DNA from: Vitis vinifera
Lineage: Eukaryota; Streptophyta; Magnoliopsida; Vitales; Vitaceae
DNA: 64,000 nt
Direction of reading: 5' to 3'
NCBI RefSeq assembly: GCF_030704535.1
Contig: NC_081822.1
Coordinates: 5,829,501-5,893,500, forward strand
Part shown: piece by piece, positions 26,301 through 54,381 of the stretch
Layout of the letters: each line of letters opens with the position of its first letter
How positions within the stretch are numbered: position 1 is the first letter of the stretch
Made by a program: the position numbers and the translations under genes
The notes under the pieces: model-generated
Databases searched by the model: none
Told to the model about the DNA's origin: nothing
Seen by the model: the letters and a program-made list of their open reading frames with translations, nothing else

Positions 26301-27193
26301 CAAAAAGTAGACACAACCACCACACTTGGGCCTTGACCATATACTGTATCATTTATGTGTATCTTACCTATATGGTAAGAATGCATTTGAGATAAGATAC
26401 TTTTTTATCCTAAATCATAGGATTTTACCAATGTTGGTCTTCACACCGTTACGGTCCCGTCATCCATCCCCATCCCATGTGTCCTATACCATTAGTACAT
26501 TCTAATTAGTTCGAATCTTTAGTTAGTATATTCTTATTAATGCCAACCAAATTCAATTTCTTTATCCAACAAGAACCAACCCAAATTACAATAATTTTCT
26601 AAATTCATAAACAATCAAATCAAATTCAAATTTTCAACCACACAAGGAACAATCCAAATCAGAATATTTTCAAAATTCATAAATAATCCATGCAATTCTA
26701 CTAAATTCCTAATCCCAACCCAGAAAAGGGTAATAACCACCGAATTCAAACATACAGAGAATGATCAATGCTTGAAAAATATGCAAGAAACTGGCATACG
26801 AACCAACGGCTGAGCCCCATCTTCCAATTTTTCGAGCAATGCGTGGCCATAGGCCAAATGGCGCCAGAGCATCTGATACTCTCTGGCATTAGAAATCCCA
26901 GTTGAAGTCTTATTCACCAACGCATTCCAATCGATCTTCACATCCGGTAACTGTGCCACTTCTTGAAGCAGTGCTAGCACCGCAGTCGGCGTATACCTAC
27001 TCAATTGCAAAAACCCATCTCTATGTTACGCTCAAACAACGCAAATTCGCAAATAACATACAGATAATATAGAGAGAAGAAATTAGATTGATATGGAAAA
27101 TTGGAAAAGGAATTGAAGAGACCTTTGCAATAGAGCGGAGACGTCTTCCTCACTGATTGTGCCCTTTTTGCGCATCTTTGGCATCTCAACCAT
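14312..27193 (-). CDS. TRF-like MYB/SANT (homeodomain-like) DNA-binding protein, six exons
   Basis: Exons are 27193-27123, 26996-26804, 23863-23777, 20161-19799, 16293-16137 and 15345-14312. All have GT/AG borders and consistent phase, giving 634 residues and a TAG stop. The N-terminal module (residues ~7-88: KKGTISEEDVSALLQRYTP, then NAREYQMLWRHLAYGH) and the following acidic segment are typical of plant TRF-like proteins. VEAPLTINIP follows at ~136. A basic NLS (ARKKRK, ~192-197) leads into a single SANT/MYB repeat at ~195-250 (PWSSDEDKELIAAV, WANILKGDF, RSASQLSQRWTIIRKK). The C-terminal half is Ala/Ser/Thr-rich and low in complexity. It is probably a nuclear chromatin or telomere-repeat type binder by family; target DNA is not shown here. 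The introns carry several LINE pieces, a TIR element and a small retroposon. TRFL6/TRFL10-like proteins are the nearest type I recognise. Confidence 0.88.
15345..15350 (-). other. NAGNAG tandem splice acceptor at exon 6 of the SANT gene
   Basis: The minus strand reads AACAGCAG|GAACA. Splicing after the first AG (exon starting at 15348) gives ...SSSIAGTNPN; splicing after the second AG (exon starting at 15345) gives ...SSSIGTNPN. Both keep the frame, so one residue could be optional. Confidence 0.6.
15528..15727. repeat. Two-copy 100-bp tandem repeat in intron 5 of the SANT gene
   Basis: A unit containing ATGCATCATATAATCTAAAA and then ATCTGGTCATGTAATTCAAC recurs after exactly 100 bases (anchor at 15531-15540 and 15631-15640). 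There are only a few mismatches, so this is a recent local duplication. It is non-coding. Confidence 0.85.
16294..18989. other. Intron 4 of the SANT gene, part without recognised elements
   Basis: The sequence is AT-rich intronic DNA. Short open frames are present but none is supported. From about 17030 to 18300 it looks like old intergenic-type sequence that I cannot assign to a family. Confidence 0.4.
18990..19573 (+). mobile_element. 5'-truncated LINE 3' end (zf-RVT region plus poly(A))
   Basis: On the plus strand, antisense to the host gene, this reads LVNKCFMCKTEEEFIDHMLL, the Cys/His zinc-binding region that ends plant LINE ORF2. Frame breaks follow, then WTIWYKRNRRAFED. The 3' tail contains the TACTCCCGGTGCACTTTGGC-type sequence and ends in an A-run at 19556-19573. 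The copy is 5'-truncated and inactive. It lies in intron 4 of the SANT gene. Confidence 0.8.
20212..20424 (-). mobile_element. Short LINE 3'-end fragment
   Basis: The minus-strand 3' tail sequence (T-run then GATGGGTAAAATAAAATTG on plus, followed by the GGTATACAGGAGGTATAC tail) matches the tail of the larger LINE starting at 20479. Candidate target duplications are ATCACAATTA at about 20203 and ATCACAAATA at 20425-20434 (9 of 10 identical). This suggests a very short 5'-truncated insertion. Confidence 0.6.
20479..23590 (-). mobile_element. Degraded LINE in intron 3 of the SANT gene, split by a TIR element
   Basis: A T-run at about 20479-20498 marks the poly(A) end of a minus-strand LINE. The zinc-binding 3' region (20500-21100) and degraded coding sequence continue to 21801. 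A different element (21802-22910) interrupts it. The reverse transcriptase then resumes, with FVDDTLIF at the catalytic site and EALSFLLKRAEIEGFL, in 23413-23207. Internal stops and shifts show it is dead. Like the reductase-intron LINEs, it belongs to the family seen at 1-752. The 5' end at about 23590 is approximate. Confidence 0.8.
21802..22910. mobile_element. Non-autonomous TIR DNA element, copy 1 (1109 bp), inside the LINE
   Basis: The insertion is flanked by GACATAAA at 21794-21801 and 22911-22918, an 8-bp duplication (9 bp with one mismatch). The host LINE sequence is continuous across the element. Imperfect terminal inverted repeats are visible: CGAGGATCAAAATATT at the left and CATGGACGAAAATGTT as the reverse complement of the right (11 of 16 match). 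The interior is AT-rich with many ATATCG/GATATTT words and no transposase. Similar copies occur at 27934 and 37371. The superfamily is hAT or Mutator; the 8-9 bp duplication does not decide it. Confidence 0.75.
24243..24447 (-). mobile_element. 169-bp truncated retroposon with an 18-bp target-site duplication
   Basis: The 18-bp sequence ATCGAGTACATCCACTTT occurs at 24243-24260 and again, identically, at 24430-24447. The 169 bases between begin with a T-run and the TTGATCAGAAACGAAG-type LINE 3' tail, so the insert is a minus-strand poly(A) retroposon cut very short at its 5' end. It lies in intron 2 of the SANT gene. The perfect duplication suggests a fairly young event. Confidence 0.85.
24448..26803. 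other. Intron 2 of the SANT gene, remaining part
   Basis: This is AT-rich intronic DNA between the small retroposon and exon 2. A minus-strand open frame at 25342-25767 has no recognisable motif and I do not call it. Nothing else is visible. Confidence 0.4.
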
Positions 27194-27933
27194 TGTCGCA
27201 TTCCCTAAGGGCTTAGAGATTAAGAGCTACTGGTAAAGCCTCACAAAACCCTAGGAAGAGGTTGGCGGAGAGGGTGGCAGCTGAGGGAGAAATATGGTAA
27301 GAGCGGATGTATGGCTAATGGTATGCGCGCCAAGATCGATGAGGCGCTTCGGGTTGGGGATGATTTTGTGGTGCCATGTGGACGGCCTGGATTCGCCAAT
27401 GGTTGACGCAGAGTTCTGTTAGACTATTTATCAACGGAACAATTTTATTTTTTATCCACCTATTTCAATGAAGGCATTTGAAAGCGACAACAACTTCCCA
27501 CTTCATATCTCACGTAGGAGGGGGCGAAAGTTCCTGACGTGAAGTTTTTAATTTTATTCAGGAAAATTTATATACATATATTATGTTATGTTGGGTTCAG
27601 GAAAATATTAAGGAAAAAAAATATATGTATTTTTAAAATTATTTAATCATTATATCGATGAGTTAAAATAAATAAAATGAGTATGAAGTAACAAAAATAA
27701 TAATTTATCAATTTTTAATCTATTTTTTTATTTTTCTCCACTGTTTCTTTTTTTCTACTTTTTCTTTATATTTTCTTTCCCTTACATTTTCTTTTAAATT
27801 TGATGGGAACCAAACATATCCTTGAGGATTTCAAATGCATGAAGCAACTACTCCGAAACATCATACCACATAATTAATTAAGTCACAAAAATCCTTATAT
27901 GGATTAAAACAAACTAAAAGCATGTGTCACCAT
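27194..27933. promoter_or_regulatory. Upstream region of the SANT gene
   Basis: The leader and promoter of the minus-strand SANT gene lie here. The first ~230 bases are relatively GC-rich (27194-27420), then the DNA becomes AT-rich. I see no clear TATA box or diagnostic element. Confidence 0.35.
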
Positions 27934-28640
27934 TAAGGATGAAAATATCGGTAATCACGGATATATCGATACTTCAATTTTACGAATATATCGGAGATAT
28001 ATCGACGGATATTTTTGAAAAAAATATCGGTAAGCTTAAAATTGTTAAAAACTCATGAAAATGTAAGAAAAACCTCATAATAATATAATTAGAAGTATAA
28101 TAGACATTTTAAAGTTATTTTATTGAAAATTTTGATATATGTATAACATAATTTATCATATTTAATAATAATATCGTATGCATCGATAAAAATATGAATT
28201 TTATAAGTGTACATTTATTATTAAATTACACCTAATATTATAATATTTGATTATAATATGTCTAATTTTAAAATATATATTAGTATTAAAATATGATCCA
28301 TTGAATTGAATTGTATTAAACAATATAAAATAAATTATGATATATATATATATATAAATTTTTAATATTTAATTAATTATTAATGATATTAAAAACACTA
28401 TGAAGAAAATTATATAATTTTTATATTTTTGGTAATTAATTAAAATACTTTGCATTTAATTATAAAATAATTATAATTAATTTGCTCTTTAAAATATTCT
28501 TATATTTTCTTTATATAATGAGTTTAAGTATATATAAATTTATTGCATATTATATATCAAAGGGCAAGTTAGCCCAGGTGATAAGCGGGTGAACCCCAAA
28601 CGGTTTGGGGTTCAAATCCTCTCGGCAGCAACAAATGGAA
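27934..28640. mobile_element. TIR DNA element, copy 2 (truncated)
   Basis: The left end TAAGGATGAAAATATCGG and the following ATATCG-rich ~150 bases match the left ends of the copies at 21802 and 37371. Towards the right, 28558-28632 matches a tRNA-like segment also present in copy 3. The right terminus and a target duplication are missing, so the copy is truncated. Its right limit is approximate. Confidence 0.6.
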
Positions 28641-28904
28641 GGACACGCTAGCAACACTGTAGCATATTCATTAAGAAATCAACAATTGAATTCACAATAT
28701 AGGTAGATTATTTGAATCTTATTGAAACTCTCTAAGAGCTTACAAAAATAACTAATTATCTAAAAAGGGAATTTAAGATGAGAGGTATAAGGAAAAATAG
28801 AAGCTCTGTCTTGACCTATAAATTAAGCAATTTTCCAAATGAAGTGTTAGTCTATTAGTCAACATATATAGAGAAAGTCTTGAAATGCTTTCATATAGAC
28901 AAAT

Positions 28905-29690
28905 CACATCTTTTAAGTTCCCTTATGATTGTTCAATCCGTTGAAGTGAATAAATACTCATTTCATCCTATAAAAAAATAATTAAAATTTGTTTAGTTTA
29001 AAAATATTATTTCTTAGTGCAATTGGTGCATTGATATATTTGATAAATTCTACACAACCAGATACAATCTTTTTTTTTTTGTGAACTTATTAACAATATA
29101 TAATTTTGTACCATTTTGAAGATATTGAAATCAGATTAAACATATATTGTGTTATTTCCATGAAATCACATATACGAAGTTTATTTTAAGAATTACTTAA
29201 GTATGTAATTTATGGTTACCTTTCAAATCCTCACAAAGCTAGATTCTAAACATGATATGTGTTTACTTGTGGTAATACCGCAATATCATTGCAATCGATA
29301 ATGTAAGTAATGGTAGTTACTTCTTCGTATCATTAATAAATACTTGAAATCCATTAAGCAAGTTGAAAATATGTATAGCTGAAATTTGTAATCCAATGTA
29401 TTTGAGAATTATACACATTATCTTCCAATAAAGACATTTCAACAATATTACATAAAATTAATGTTGCATGCATTGTGCAGATTAAAGAATAATACATCAA
29501 TTGTGATAAAATTAAGTATATATTGCTTAAGTTATTTTATACGGAAGAACGGTGAAACCAATATCTAATAAATAAGATCAAACAACAATTTAACAGACTT
29601 ATTCACAAAAGCATTGTCAATTACAACTCTCAAAGGTTAATGCATAACGTTGGAATGTGATAACTCAAAAATCTTCATGTTGGATTATAA
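28905..29690 (+). pseudogene. Decayed Ty1/copia pol (reverse transcriptase end and RNase H)
   Basis: No long frame survives, but reading the plus strand across frames gives the copia signatures in order. These are LSAIGALIYLINSTQPDT at about 29010-29070 (the family's AIGALMYL-TRPDIA motif), a HILCYF-type stretch, LSSNKDISTI...NVACIVQIKE at about 29420-29490 (RNase H region), and RKNGE...RSNNNLTDLFTKAL at about 29540-29620 (the end of pol). Stops and frameshifts throughout make it non-functional. It is followed by an LTR-like sequence. The 5' half of the element is absent. Confidence 0.75.
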
Positions 29691-29959
29691 TTATGTCAAC
29701 ACGAAAATGAGTACATAAACAAGGATGTCACTATATTGTACTTTTTTTCCTTCATTTGGATTTCATCTCATTGGGTTTTACTAATAAGGTTTTTAACAAG
29801 ACAATTGTAATAATAAAAAAACGTAAAAAAGTATTATCATCCAAAGGAGAGTGTCATTGTAACCTTACCTTATAAATAAAGGGTTTTTGAATTAATAAAA
29901 GAGCTAACTCATGCTCTCTTCTCTTTATTTTTTCCCTTTACACTTATATTTTATAACAC
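29688..29959 (+). mobile_element. Probable 3' LTR of the copia remnant
   Basis: This directly follows the pol remnant, begins TGTTGGATTATAATT and ends TTTATAACA (TG...CA borders). It contains a TATAAATAAAGGG promoter-like stretch followed by an AATAAAAGAGC tract, the layout of a copia LTR. No matching 5' LTR or target duplication is present. Confidence 0.55.
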
Positions 29960-31550
29960 TTGGATATTTTTAATCAGTAGTTTCTTATCATTTTATTTAT
30001 TAAACTAAAACCATTAAGATATATTTGAACTTATCTCAATTAATAGACACAATTAATACTTTAAATTCTTTAATAAATCTTATAATTTTTAAGAATAATT
30101 TAAAATTTTAAAAATTGATTAATTAATTGTAAATTAAATAATAAATGTATACTACAATGAAAAAGTTTGGCTCATTTATATTTTTAAAAACTAATTTTTA
30201 TTTGTTTTTTATATTCATTTACAGCATTATCAATTATTAATTTTAAATAACTATTCTTTATTTTTCATAAAATAAATTAATAATTCTTTTATAAGATGTT
30301 AATATTCATATTGTTATAAAATTTATAAAATCATATAAATAATATTAGAAATGATTAATTTTGAATTATTATTATTTAATTTTAACAAAATAAATCAATT
30401 AATGTTAATGTCTATATATTTTTATTATATAAAAATACAATTTATGATTTTATTATATTATTAATATTCATATTCTATTAAAAACTATTTACTTTCAATT
30501 TATTTATAATTAAAATTTTATTTTTATTTTTAGTAAGGCTTGAGTTAAATTTAATTTATATTATATAAATTAAATTTACAATTCATGTTTTTAAAAGAAT
30601 CAAAATAAAAATTATTTAAAAAAAAAAAAACTTATGGTTTATTTTTAAATTTTTTTAAAAATGTTTTTAAAAATAACTTGTAACAAAGAATAAAATACGA
30701 GATAAATTGAAATCTTACTTATAAATGATATTTCATTTCCATTAAATCACTTTTGATTCTATTCTCATTATCATTTAAATTATTCAAATATGAGAATGAA
30801 GAAGAAAATAAACGAGATGTTCATTCCCACTAATTATTCCCCGTGTACCAAAAACACCCTAAAATTAGTTGAAATCATTCACCTGCATATGAAAGTTGTT
30901 GTAATTAGACGACACCCGAAGAGGACATAAGCGTGGAAAGTATGGACCATGGGCGAAGAGTTTTGGTGGTGTTGGAAGCTCATGGGCCTCTACCTCCCAT
31001 GGCATGACTGTGTGTCCCTACGACCTGGTTCACCATCAAGTTAACAACCCAGCTAACAGAAATAAACTCATATCAATTGTCTTCAACTCCCCTTCAAATA
31101 AATAAATAAATAAATAATTTTTTATTCTACCTTCCCATAATTTACTATAATCATCCATACAAAACCCCCTCCAAAACACCCTACACTCATCTTAGTATTG
31201 TCCTCTGACATCTTTCCAAACTCGCTATCCATCTAGGTTTTGTATGAGTTATGAATCTAAGGAGATTACAATAGACTAAAACTAAAACAATGAAAGATTC
31301 TTCTTTGTCCCAAAATTAAAAAGAGAAAAAAAGAAAAAAAGAAAAAAAAAAAAGATGTTTAGAGGAAACCATTTTTCAGTTTCCACCATATCTTTGATCT
31401 GCTGCCTGTTTAGCTCCAGGGAGACCTGGAGAGGAACTTGTTGAAACAAGGTTGAGCAAGGTTGAGCTTGAGAGAAAAAATGCATCCACCTCAAATGTTT
31501 CACCAGGATGCTGCAAACCAACCATGGAAAAGGAATCGATGCTTAATCAA
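29960..31550. other. AT-rich intergenic DNA and 3' UTR of the reductase
   Basis: Very AT-rich sequence with no coding potential extends to about 30840. A more balanced stretch (30860-31250) has no recognisable frame. The last ~270 bases before 31551 are the probable 3' UTR of the P450 reductase, including an A-rich tract at 31321-31354. Confidence 0.4.
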
Positions 31551-48623
<17,073 letters not shown>

Positions 48624-49140
48624 CGCAGTTTCCAAAATCTTTCTCTCTTCCACGATCGAACCTCTCAACCTCGAAGTATCCGACGCTCCACTCCTAGTCC
48701 TAGTAGCCTTCGCTAACCCTCGCGAAGCCGAAGAAGAAAAGACAGTGAAAACGCGACGACGACGTTACTGTGCGTGTAATATGTTTTTAGCTGCCCATGA
48801 CTAGGCCCACTTTTTATGGGCTTTAAGGGCTTTTTCAGAGGAAGCCTAGCGTCACAGCCTCATGCAATGTCTGTCAGTGATGCTACCTGTTTTGTGGGAC
48901 CCAACTGAACTATTACTGGTTCCATCACATTTGAATCGTAGGGTGGCGACGTGTCTGTGATGGAGCCGGACATGATGCTACGTAGGATTATTTCTTCGGG
49001 GTGACGTGTACTTTCGTCTTTTGAAGAAGCCCGGCTATGCGCGTTGACATCTTGGAGAGTCTATCTTTATACAGATCATCACGGTATCTGAAAGTGACTC
49101 TGTTTTGGCTTTTAGACTACCTCGTCACTCATACCATCCC
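48624..49140 (-). promoter_or_regulatory. Leader and promoter of the P450 reductase gene
   Basis: The 5' UTR continues to about 48780. Upstream are several ACGT-core words (GCGACGTGTC at about 48947, GCTACGTAGG at about 48977 and GTGACGTGTA at about 49002). This ACGT-rich, GC-richer promoter contrasts with the AT-rich DNA beyond 49140. ACGT cores bind bZIP factors; any stress or ABA response is inference. Confidence 0.4.
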
Positions 49141-51267
49141 TTAATTTTGGTTTGGTGTTTTTTTTTTATACAATAATTCATATTAAAGACATAGAATATG
49201 AAATATTTGACTTTCCATCTAATTTTTTTATTTCTATATTTTCTTTTCTTTTTTTACTCTCTTTTTTATCTTCAAGTGTCATATTTATTTTTACCTTTTT
49301 AATTTCTTTTTTAAATTTTTAAATATTTTTCTATTTCTCTTTTTATTAACAAATTTTGAATAAGGAAAATGCAATAGACTCTTAGTTATATCTTTTTTAT
49401 TTTTTATTTTTATATTTTAATTTAATTTCATTTCTGTATTTTCTTATTGGATAAGTTAAATTTTAAGTAAAAACAAATATATTATATAATTTAAATTTAT
49501 TTTTAGTTTTATTTTATTTTCCTATTTTATGTTATTATTAATAATATAACATTTAGTAACCTTGTTGAAAGTAATTTATAGAAATTTCATTAAAATTTAA
49601 TATTAATAATAATAATATTTTTAAAATGTAATTTTCATATATTTGAAAGAGAGAAATAACTGTATTTTGTTTTTTATATTTTTTTCATATATTTTGGAAT
49701 TTTCATACAATATGTTTTGTTATTATATGAAATAAAAAAATCATGTTGAAATAATTTAAACATTAATTTTAATATTTTCACTTTAAATTGTATTTTAGAA
49801 AATAATTTAAAGTTATTTATTGAAATAAACTTTACAAATCAATATTTTACTTTGCACGTGGGTTTAATTTATTTATTTTTATCATTTTAAAAATCAATAG
49901 AAAATTAAAAACTCAAAGAAAAACAAAAAAAAAAAAAAACAAGTAGACCACACTGTAGATGATACGACATAGCACACATAATAAATTCATTTTATATAAT
50001 TTCTATGTTATTTGAGTATTTTGGCATTATGAGAAAATTGCATCATTTGACTCAATTATCAATATTTGTTAGTCTTTAAGTTGAATACTCGTTATCAGAT
50101 TTATCTACCCCTAAATCATAATCATCTCTAAAAATATTTAAAATTTTAAAAATAAAAACTATATGTATTAGTAGTTTAAATGTTGTTTCTAGCATAAAAA
50201 GGTATTTGGATTTTAATAAAGTTATATTAAGAATATGTTTGAAAATATCTTCAAAAATAATTCTTAAAAAAAGTTAAGAATTACTTTTAAAAATAATTTA
50301 TAATATCTTTTATTAATAAAAAGTTTGCTTCAAAATTTATAATGTTTTTAATATCTTTTTTTATTTTCAAATTAAAAATATATATATATTTATGTATAAT
50401 TTTATTTTCATTGTTATATTTATATAATTATTATATTTAAAATAATCGTAAAAGAAATATAACAATTAAAAATATTCTCAAAAAATGCCATAATCTATTA
50501 AAAAAAATCAACAAACTTTTTTATCTTACAAAATTATCAAACATATTTTCAAATCTAAAAATAAATAAATAAATAAAAGATTTTTATTTTTAAAAACAAA
50601 AAATTATTTAATATTGTAATAAGCAATGATAATTAAGGTGACATACTGATTGATCTACTAGGTTAATCATAAAAATAATTAAAAATTATATGGGTATTAA
50701 TATTTTTAATGTTGCCAAATGCAGTTGAGTTTTAATAAAGTCATATTAAAAGCCTTAAAACATTTTCAAAAATGATTCTTAAAAAACAATATTTTTAAGA
50801 ACAATTTTAAAATAATTTTATTTTTATAGCAAAAGTTTGTTTCAAAATTCATAATGTTTTTAACATTTTTTTTTAATAACATTTATGTATGATTTTAATT
50901 TTATTGTCTATATTTATACAATTATATATTAAAATAACTTTAAAAAAACTTAAAACAATTAAAATATATTCTCAAAAAAATACCATTTAAGAAAAAAAAA
51001 ACTCTCAACAAAAAATTTTCTTTTCAAAATTATCAAACATATTTTCAAATCTAAAAGAATAAAAAATAAAAAATAAAATTTCATCTTATTTCTTCAATTA
51101 TTTCAAATAATAATAATGGTTTTTTCCATTTGAATATTAGAAAATTGAAATTAATTTTATAATTTTGGCATGCCATGTCATGATATATTAATTTCTTATC
51201 TTATTCAATGATGGTGATAATTGTACTTTATGCAATCTTCTATTCATGAAGTAAAAAGGACACCCTT
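49140..51267. repeat. Gene-free AT-rich DNA with a ~400-bp direct repeat
   Basis: No gene is present. Two similar blocks occur at about 50165-50590 and 50690-51080. Both contain, in order, TTTTAATAAAGT(T/C)ATATTAA, a CAAAAATAATTCTTAAAAAA-like stretch, AAAGTTTG(C/T)TTCAAAATT, and AATTATCAAACATATTTTCA. They are probably old copies of one AT-rich element; I cannot name the family. Confidence 0.6.
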
Positions 51268-54200
51268 TAAATATTTGGGAGAATTGTGTTTTACACCCAA
51301 TTGGACTTTAAAATTGGTCAAGATCCTTATAACTTTTATATTTAAACCTAAGACCTAATAGAAGAGTGAAAATTAAGTTGAAGGACATTACTTTTCAAAA
51401 TTTATTGAAATGCCCTTGGCCGTAAAAAGTGAAAAAAAAAAAAAAAACAATGGGCTTCTCATTTCTCTCTCATTCTCTCTTTCCATTTATCTCTTTATTC
51501 AGTTTACCTTTCTCTCACATTAATTGGTGGGACCATGTAAATTAATTCTTAGTTAAGGAAGTGTCACTATTTTCATCAATTATTTTTCTCTTAAAAAAAA
51601 TATTGAAAATCAATAGTTAGAAATGATTATTACTACATTTTTTAAGTAAATATTTTTTAAACACCTTGTAAAATATATTTTTTTCAAACTTACAAAATAT
51701 AAAATAAATATTTTTTAAACACCTTAAAAAATAGTATTGTTCTTTTTTATCTAATATATATATATATATATATATGTTATTTTTTTATACAAACATTTTT
51801 AAGGTTATAGACAATTATTTTAATATTTTCTCTATTTTATGGATAATACATAGATATTGTCTTAATATATTTTTTGTAACATGGTCATTTTTTAACTAAT
51901 GGTGATAATTAATTTTTAATTGAATAATGTATTATAATTTAATAATTTGAAAAATATTAAAATATCATTTTAAATATGAAATAGATATGGATTTGACATA
52001 GTTTAAATTATTAAAACACGATGTCATCAAGTCAAGCAAATGTATCATAATTTTATTTTTTCTTTTTTTCTCATACATGATTTCACAAAAAAGGTACTAC
52101 CTAAATATAGTGATTAATTTTCCTTCATATGAGACGTAAATGTACTAAAAAAAATTGTTAAAACTACTCAAACGAAATATGCAATTACAAATTTTGGATG
52201 ATGAAATTTAAAAATTCAAATTGTAACAATTTTTAAGTGAAGGAATGTGTGGGAGAAAAGTGTCTAATCCTAAGGTGACAAGAAAAAAAAAATGGTTCAG
52301 AATTGATTGAAAAATCTTGCATAGAAGGTAGCCTTGTACACCAATTGTACAATTAATATTTTTGTCTTATACCGTTAGTACATTTGTCTTGTATAGCAAG
52401 TATAACACCCTTGTACAGTAGTGCAAATTTCATATACAATTCGTGGGTGACAAAAAAAATAAAGAAGTGATTCAAAATCGATTAAAATATTTCACAAATG
52501 GTAACCTTATACACTCAGTACATTTATCTTGTACAATTAGTGTAACACCATTGTACAATGATACAATATATCCTTCTTAAGTTATGTGTCCACGTAGGTA
52601 TGTTAACCATATCTCTAATGGTTTGGCTGAGAAAATGGTGGATGAATTATGACTATTTTTTTTTCCCCCAACCATTATTGCTATAGAAAGTATCAAAATT
52701 TCCATATGAGAGTTAAAAGTGTATGACACGGGTATGTAATCAGTGGGTGACAAGGAAAATGAAGAAGTGATTCAGAATTGATTAAAATATTTCACAAATA
52801 GTAGTCTTATACACCATTGTACACTTAGTACATTTTTATTGTACAGTTAGTATAATATCATTGTACAATGACGCAATATATATCTCTTAAGTAAGGTGTC
52901 CATGTACGTGTGTTAATCATATTTCTAATGATTTAGCTGAGAAAATGGTGGATGAATTAGGGTTAAATTTTTTTCTTCAAACATCATTACTAGGGAATGT
53001 ATCAGAATTTTTATGTGAGAGTTAAATAAAGTGCATGGTATGGGCATGCAATTCATGGATGACAAGGAAGATAAATGAGTGGTTCAAAATCGATTAAAAT
53101 TTTTTACAAATGATAATCTTTTACACCCCTTGTACATTTAGTGCATGTAATTTATACAATTAATGAATACTTTTGTACAATGTTACAAATTAAATATGAT
53201 TTCAGTAGTTTGATTAAGAAAAAGAGCGGAAAACTTAAATTCAATTTTTTTCTGTGAACATATTATATTTTTGTGAAAAAAACATACAATTTACCGATTC
53301 ATTTATTTAATTGTGAACATATTATGTTTTTTTATTTTTTTATTAAAACAACTAATATAAAAAATAAAAAAGAATAATCAATAAATAAAATTTAATTCTT
53401 TTTATTATTTTCATACAAAAAATATAGTATTAAACAAGGTATTAAATTTTCATTTTTAAAAATAATTCTCTTTTTTTAATTAAACATATTTATAAAAAAA
53501 AAACAATATAGAAAATAAAAATTATTTTTAAAAATAAAAGAAGTAAAAAATAAAAAAATATTTTAAAACCAAACTCAAACATAATCTATACAATTTTTAA
53601 CTATTGTTTTCATTTAAAATTGGTAAATACATCATTCAACCATTTTATACGATAAAAATTCAATCTCTATTATATTATATATTAATATAATCCATTTCTA
53701 AATACGAAATCATTTTAATTGGATATTTAAAATAAAAACTCTTCATCCATCCTCTTTCTTTTTTCTTTTTTTTTTTCAATAAATTTTCAATTAAGTCAAA
53801 TTATTAGGAAAATTTCTTAATAAACAAATTTGCAATATTTTATATAACTTATTACCAAAAGTTTATGTTCAAAAATTTATTAAAATAAAGAAGGAAGAAA
53901 ATTTTAAAAAATTAATTTTTTTATTTTATAATAGTAAAAAAATAAACTTTAAAATACTTTTTTAGTATAAAAGAAAAAAATAGTAAGTATATTTTATTTT
54001 AAATAGTGTTTTAATCATTAAATTATTTACTTCTAAAATGTAAAATATAATTTTTATTCATTTAATTTTTTTTTTCAAAAGTATTTTCCAAAATAGTTTT
54101 TGAATCATTAATATAATTTTTGTTCAGAAAATAATGTTGATTTTTCAATTATTTTTAAAAGAGTTTAAATAAAACAATAAAAAAAATTAAATAATTGATA

Positions 54201-54381
54201 ATTTTATGAAAGTGACATATAAAGAGTGGCGGTATAAAGACAAAAATGATGGGTGTAAGTCAAAAGGGTATTTTTGTTTATTCATATCTCATATCCTTGT
54301 AATCAATTATGAGTGTTTGAAATACTTTTTATTAATTATCAAAGTCAAATAGGTGTAAAGCTCAATTCTCCCTTAATATTT
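51268..54381. mobile_element. 3.1-kb non-autonomous Mutator-like TIR element
   Basis: The left terminus at 51277 reads GGGAGAATTGTGTTTTACAC. The reverse complement of the right terminus (ending 54372) reads GGGAGAATTGAGCTTTACAC, and similarity continues for at least 40 bases. Flanks are TAAATATTT (51268-51276) and TTAATATTT (54373-54381), a 9-bp duplication with one mismatch. A 9-bp duplication with long TIRs points to the Mutator superfamily. The 3096-bp interior has no transposase frame and includes ~300-bp tandem repeats. Confidence 0.7.
52260..53200. repeat. ~300-bp tandem repeat array inside the 3.1-kb element
   Basis: The unit starts with GTGGGTGACAA and contains GTGATTCAAAATCGATTAAA, then repeated TTGTACA words, then GAAAATGGTGGATGAATTA. 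Anchors fall at 52443, 52743 and 53055 (spacing 300 and 312), with a partial earlier unit near 52276. Units differ by scattered substitutions, so the array is not very young. Confidence 0.85.

Noticed and set aside
28558..28632. Functional tRNA gene
   Set aside because: A/B boxes are present, but no acceptor stem, anticodon arm or proper length can be formed; it lies within a repeated element.
48624..48668. Reductase starting at the in-frame ATG at 48668 (15 extra residues)
   Set aside because: Class I plant reductases start with MSS-like residues close to the membrane anchor; 48623 fits better, although the upstream ATG cannot be excluded from sequence alone.
52260..53200. Centromeric satellite array
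   Set aside because: Only about three units, and they lie inside a TIR element in a gene-bearing region.
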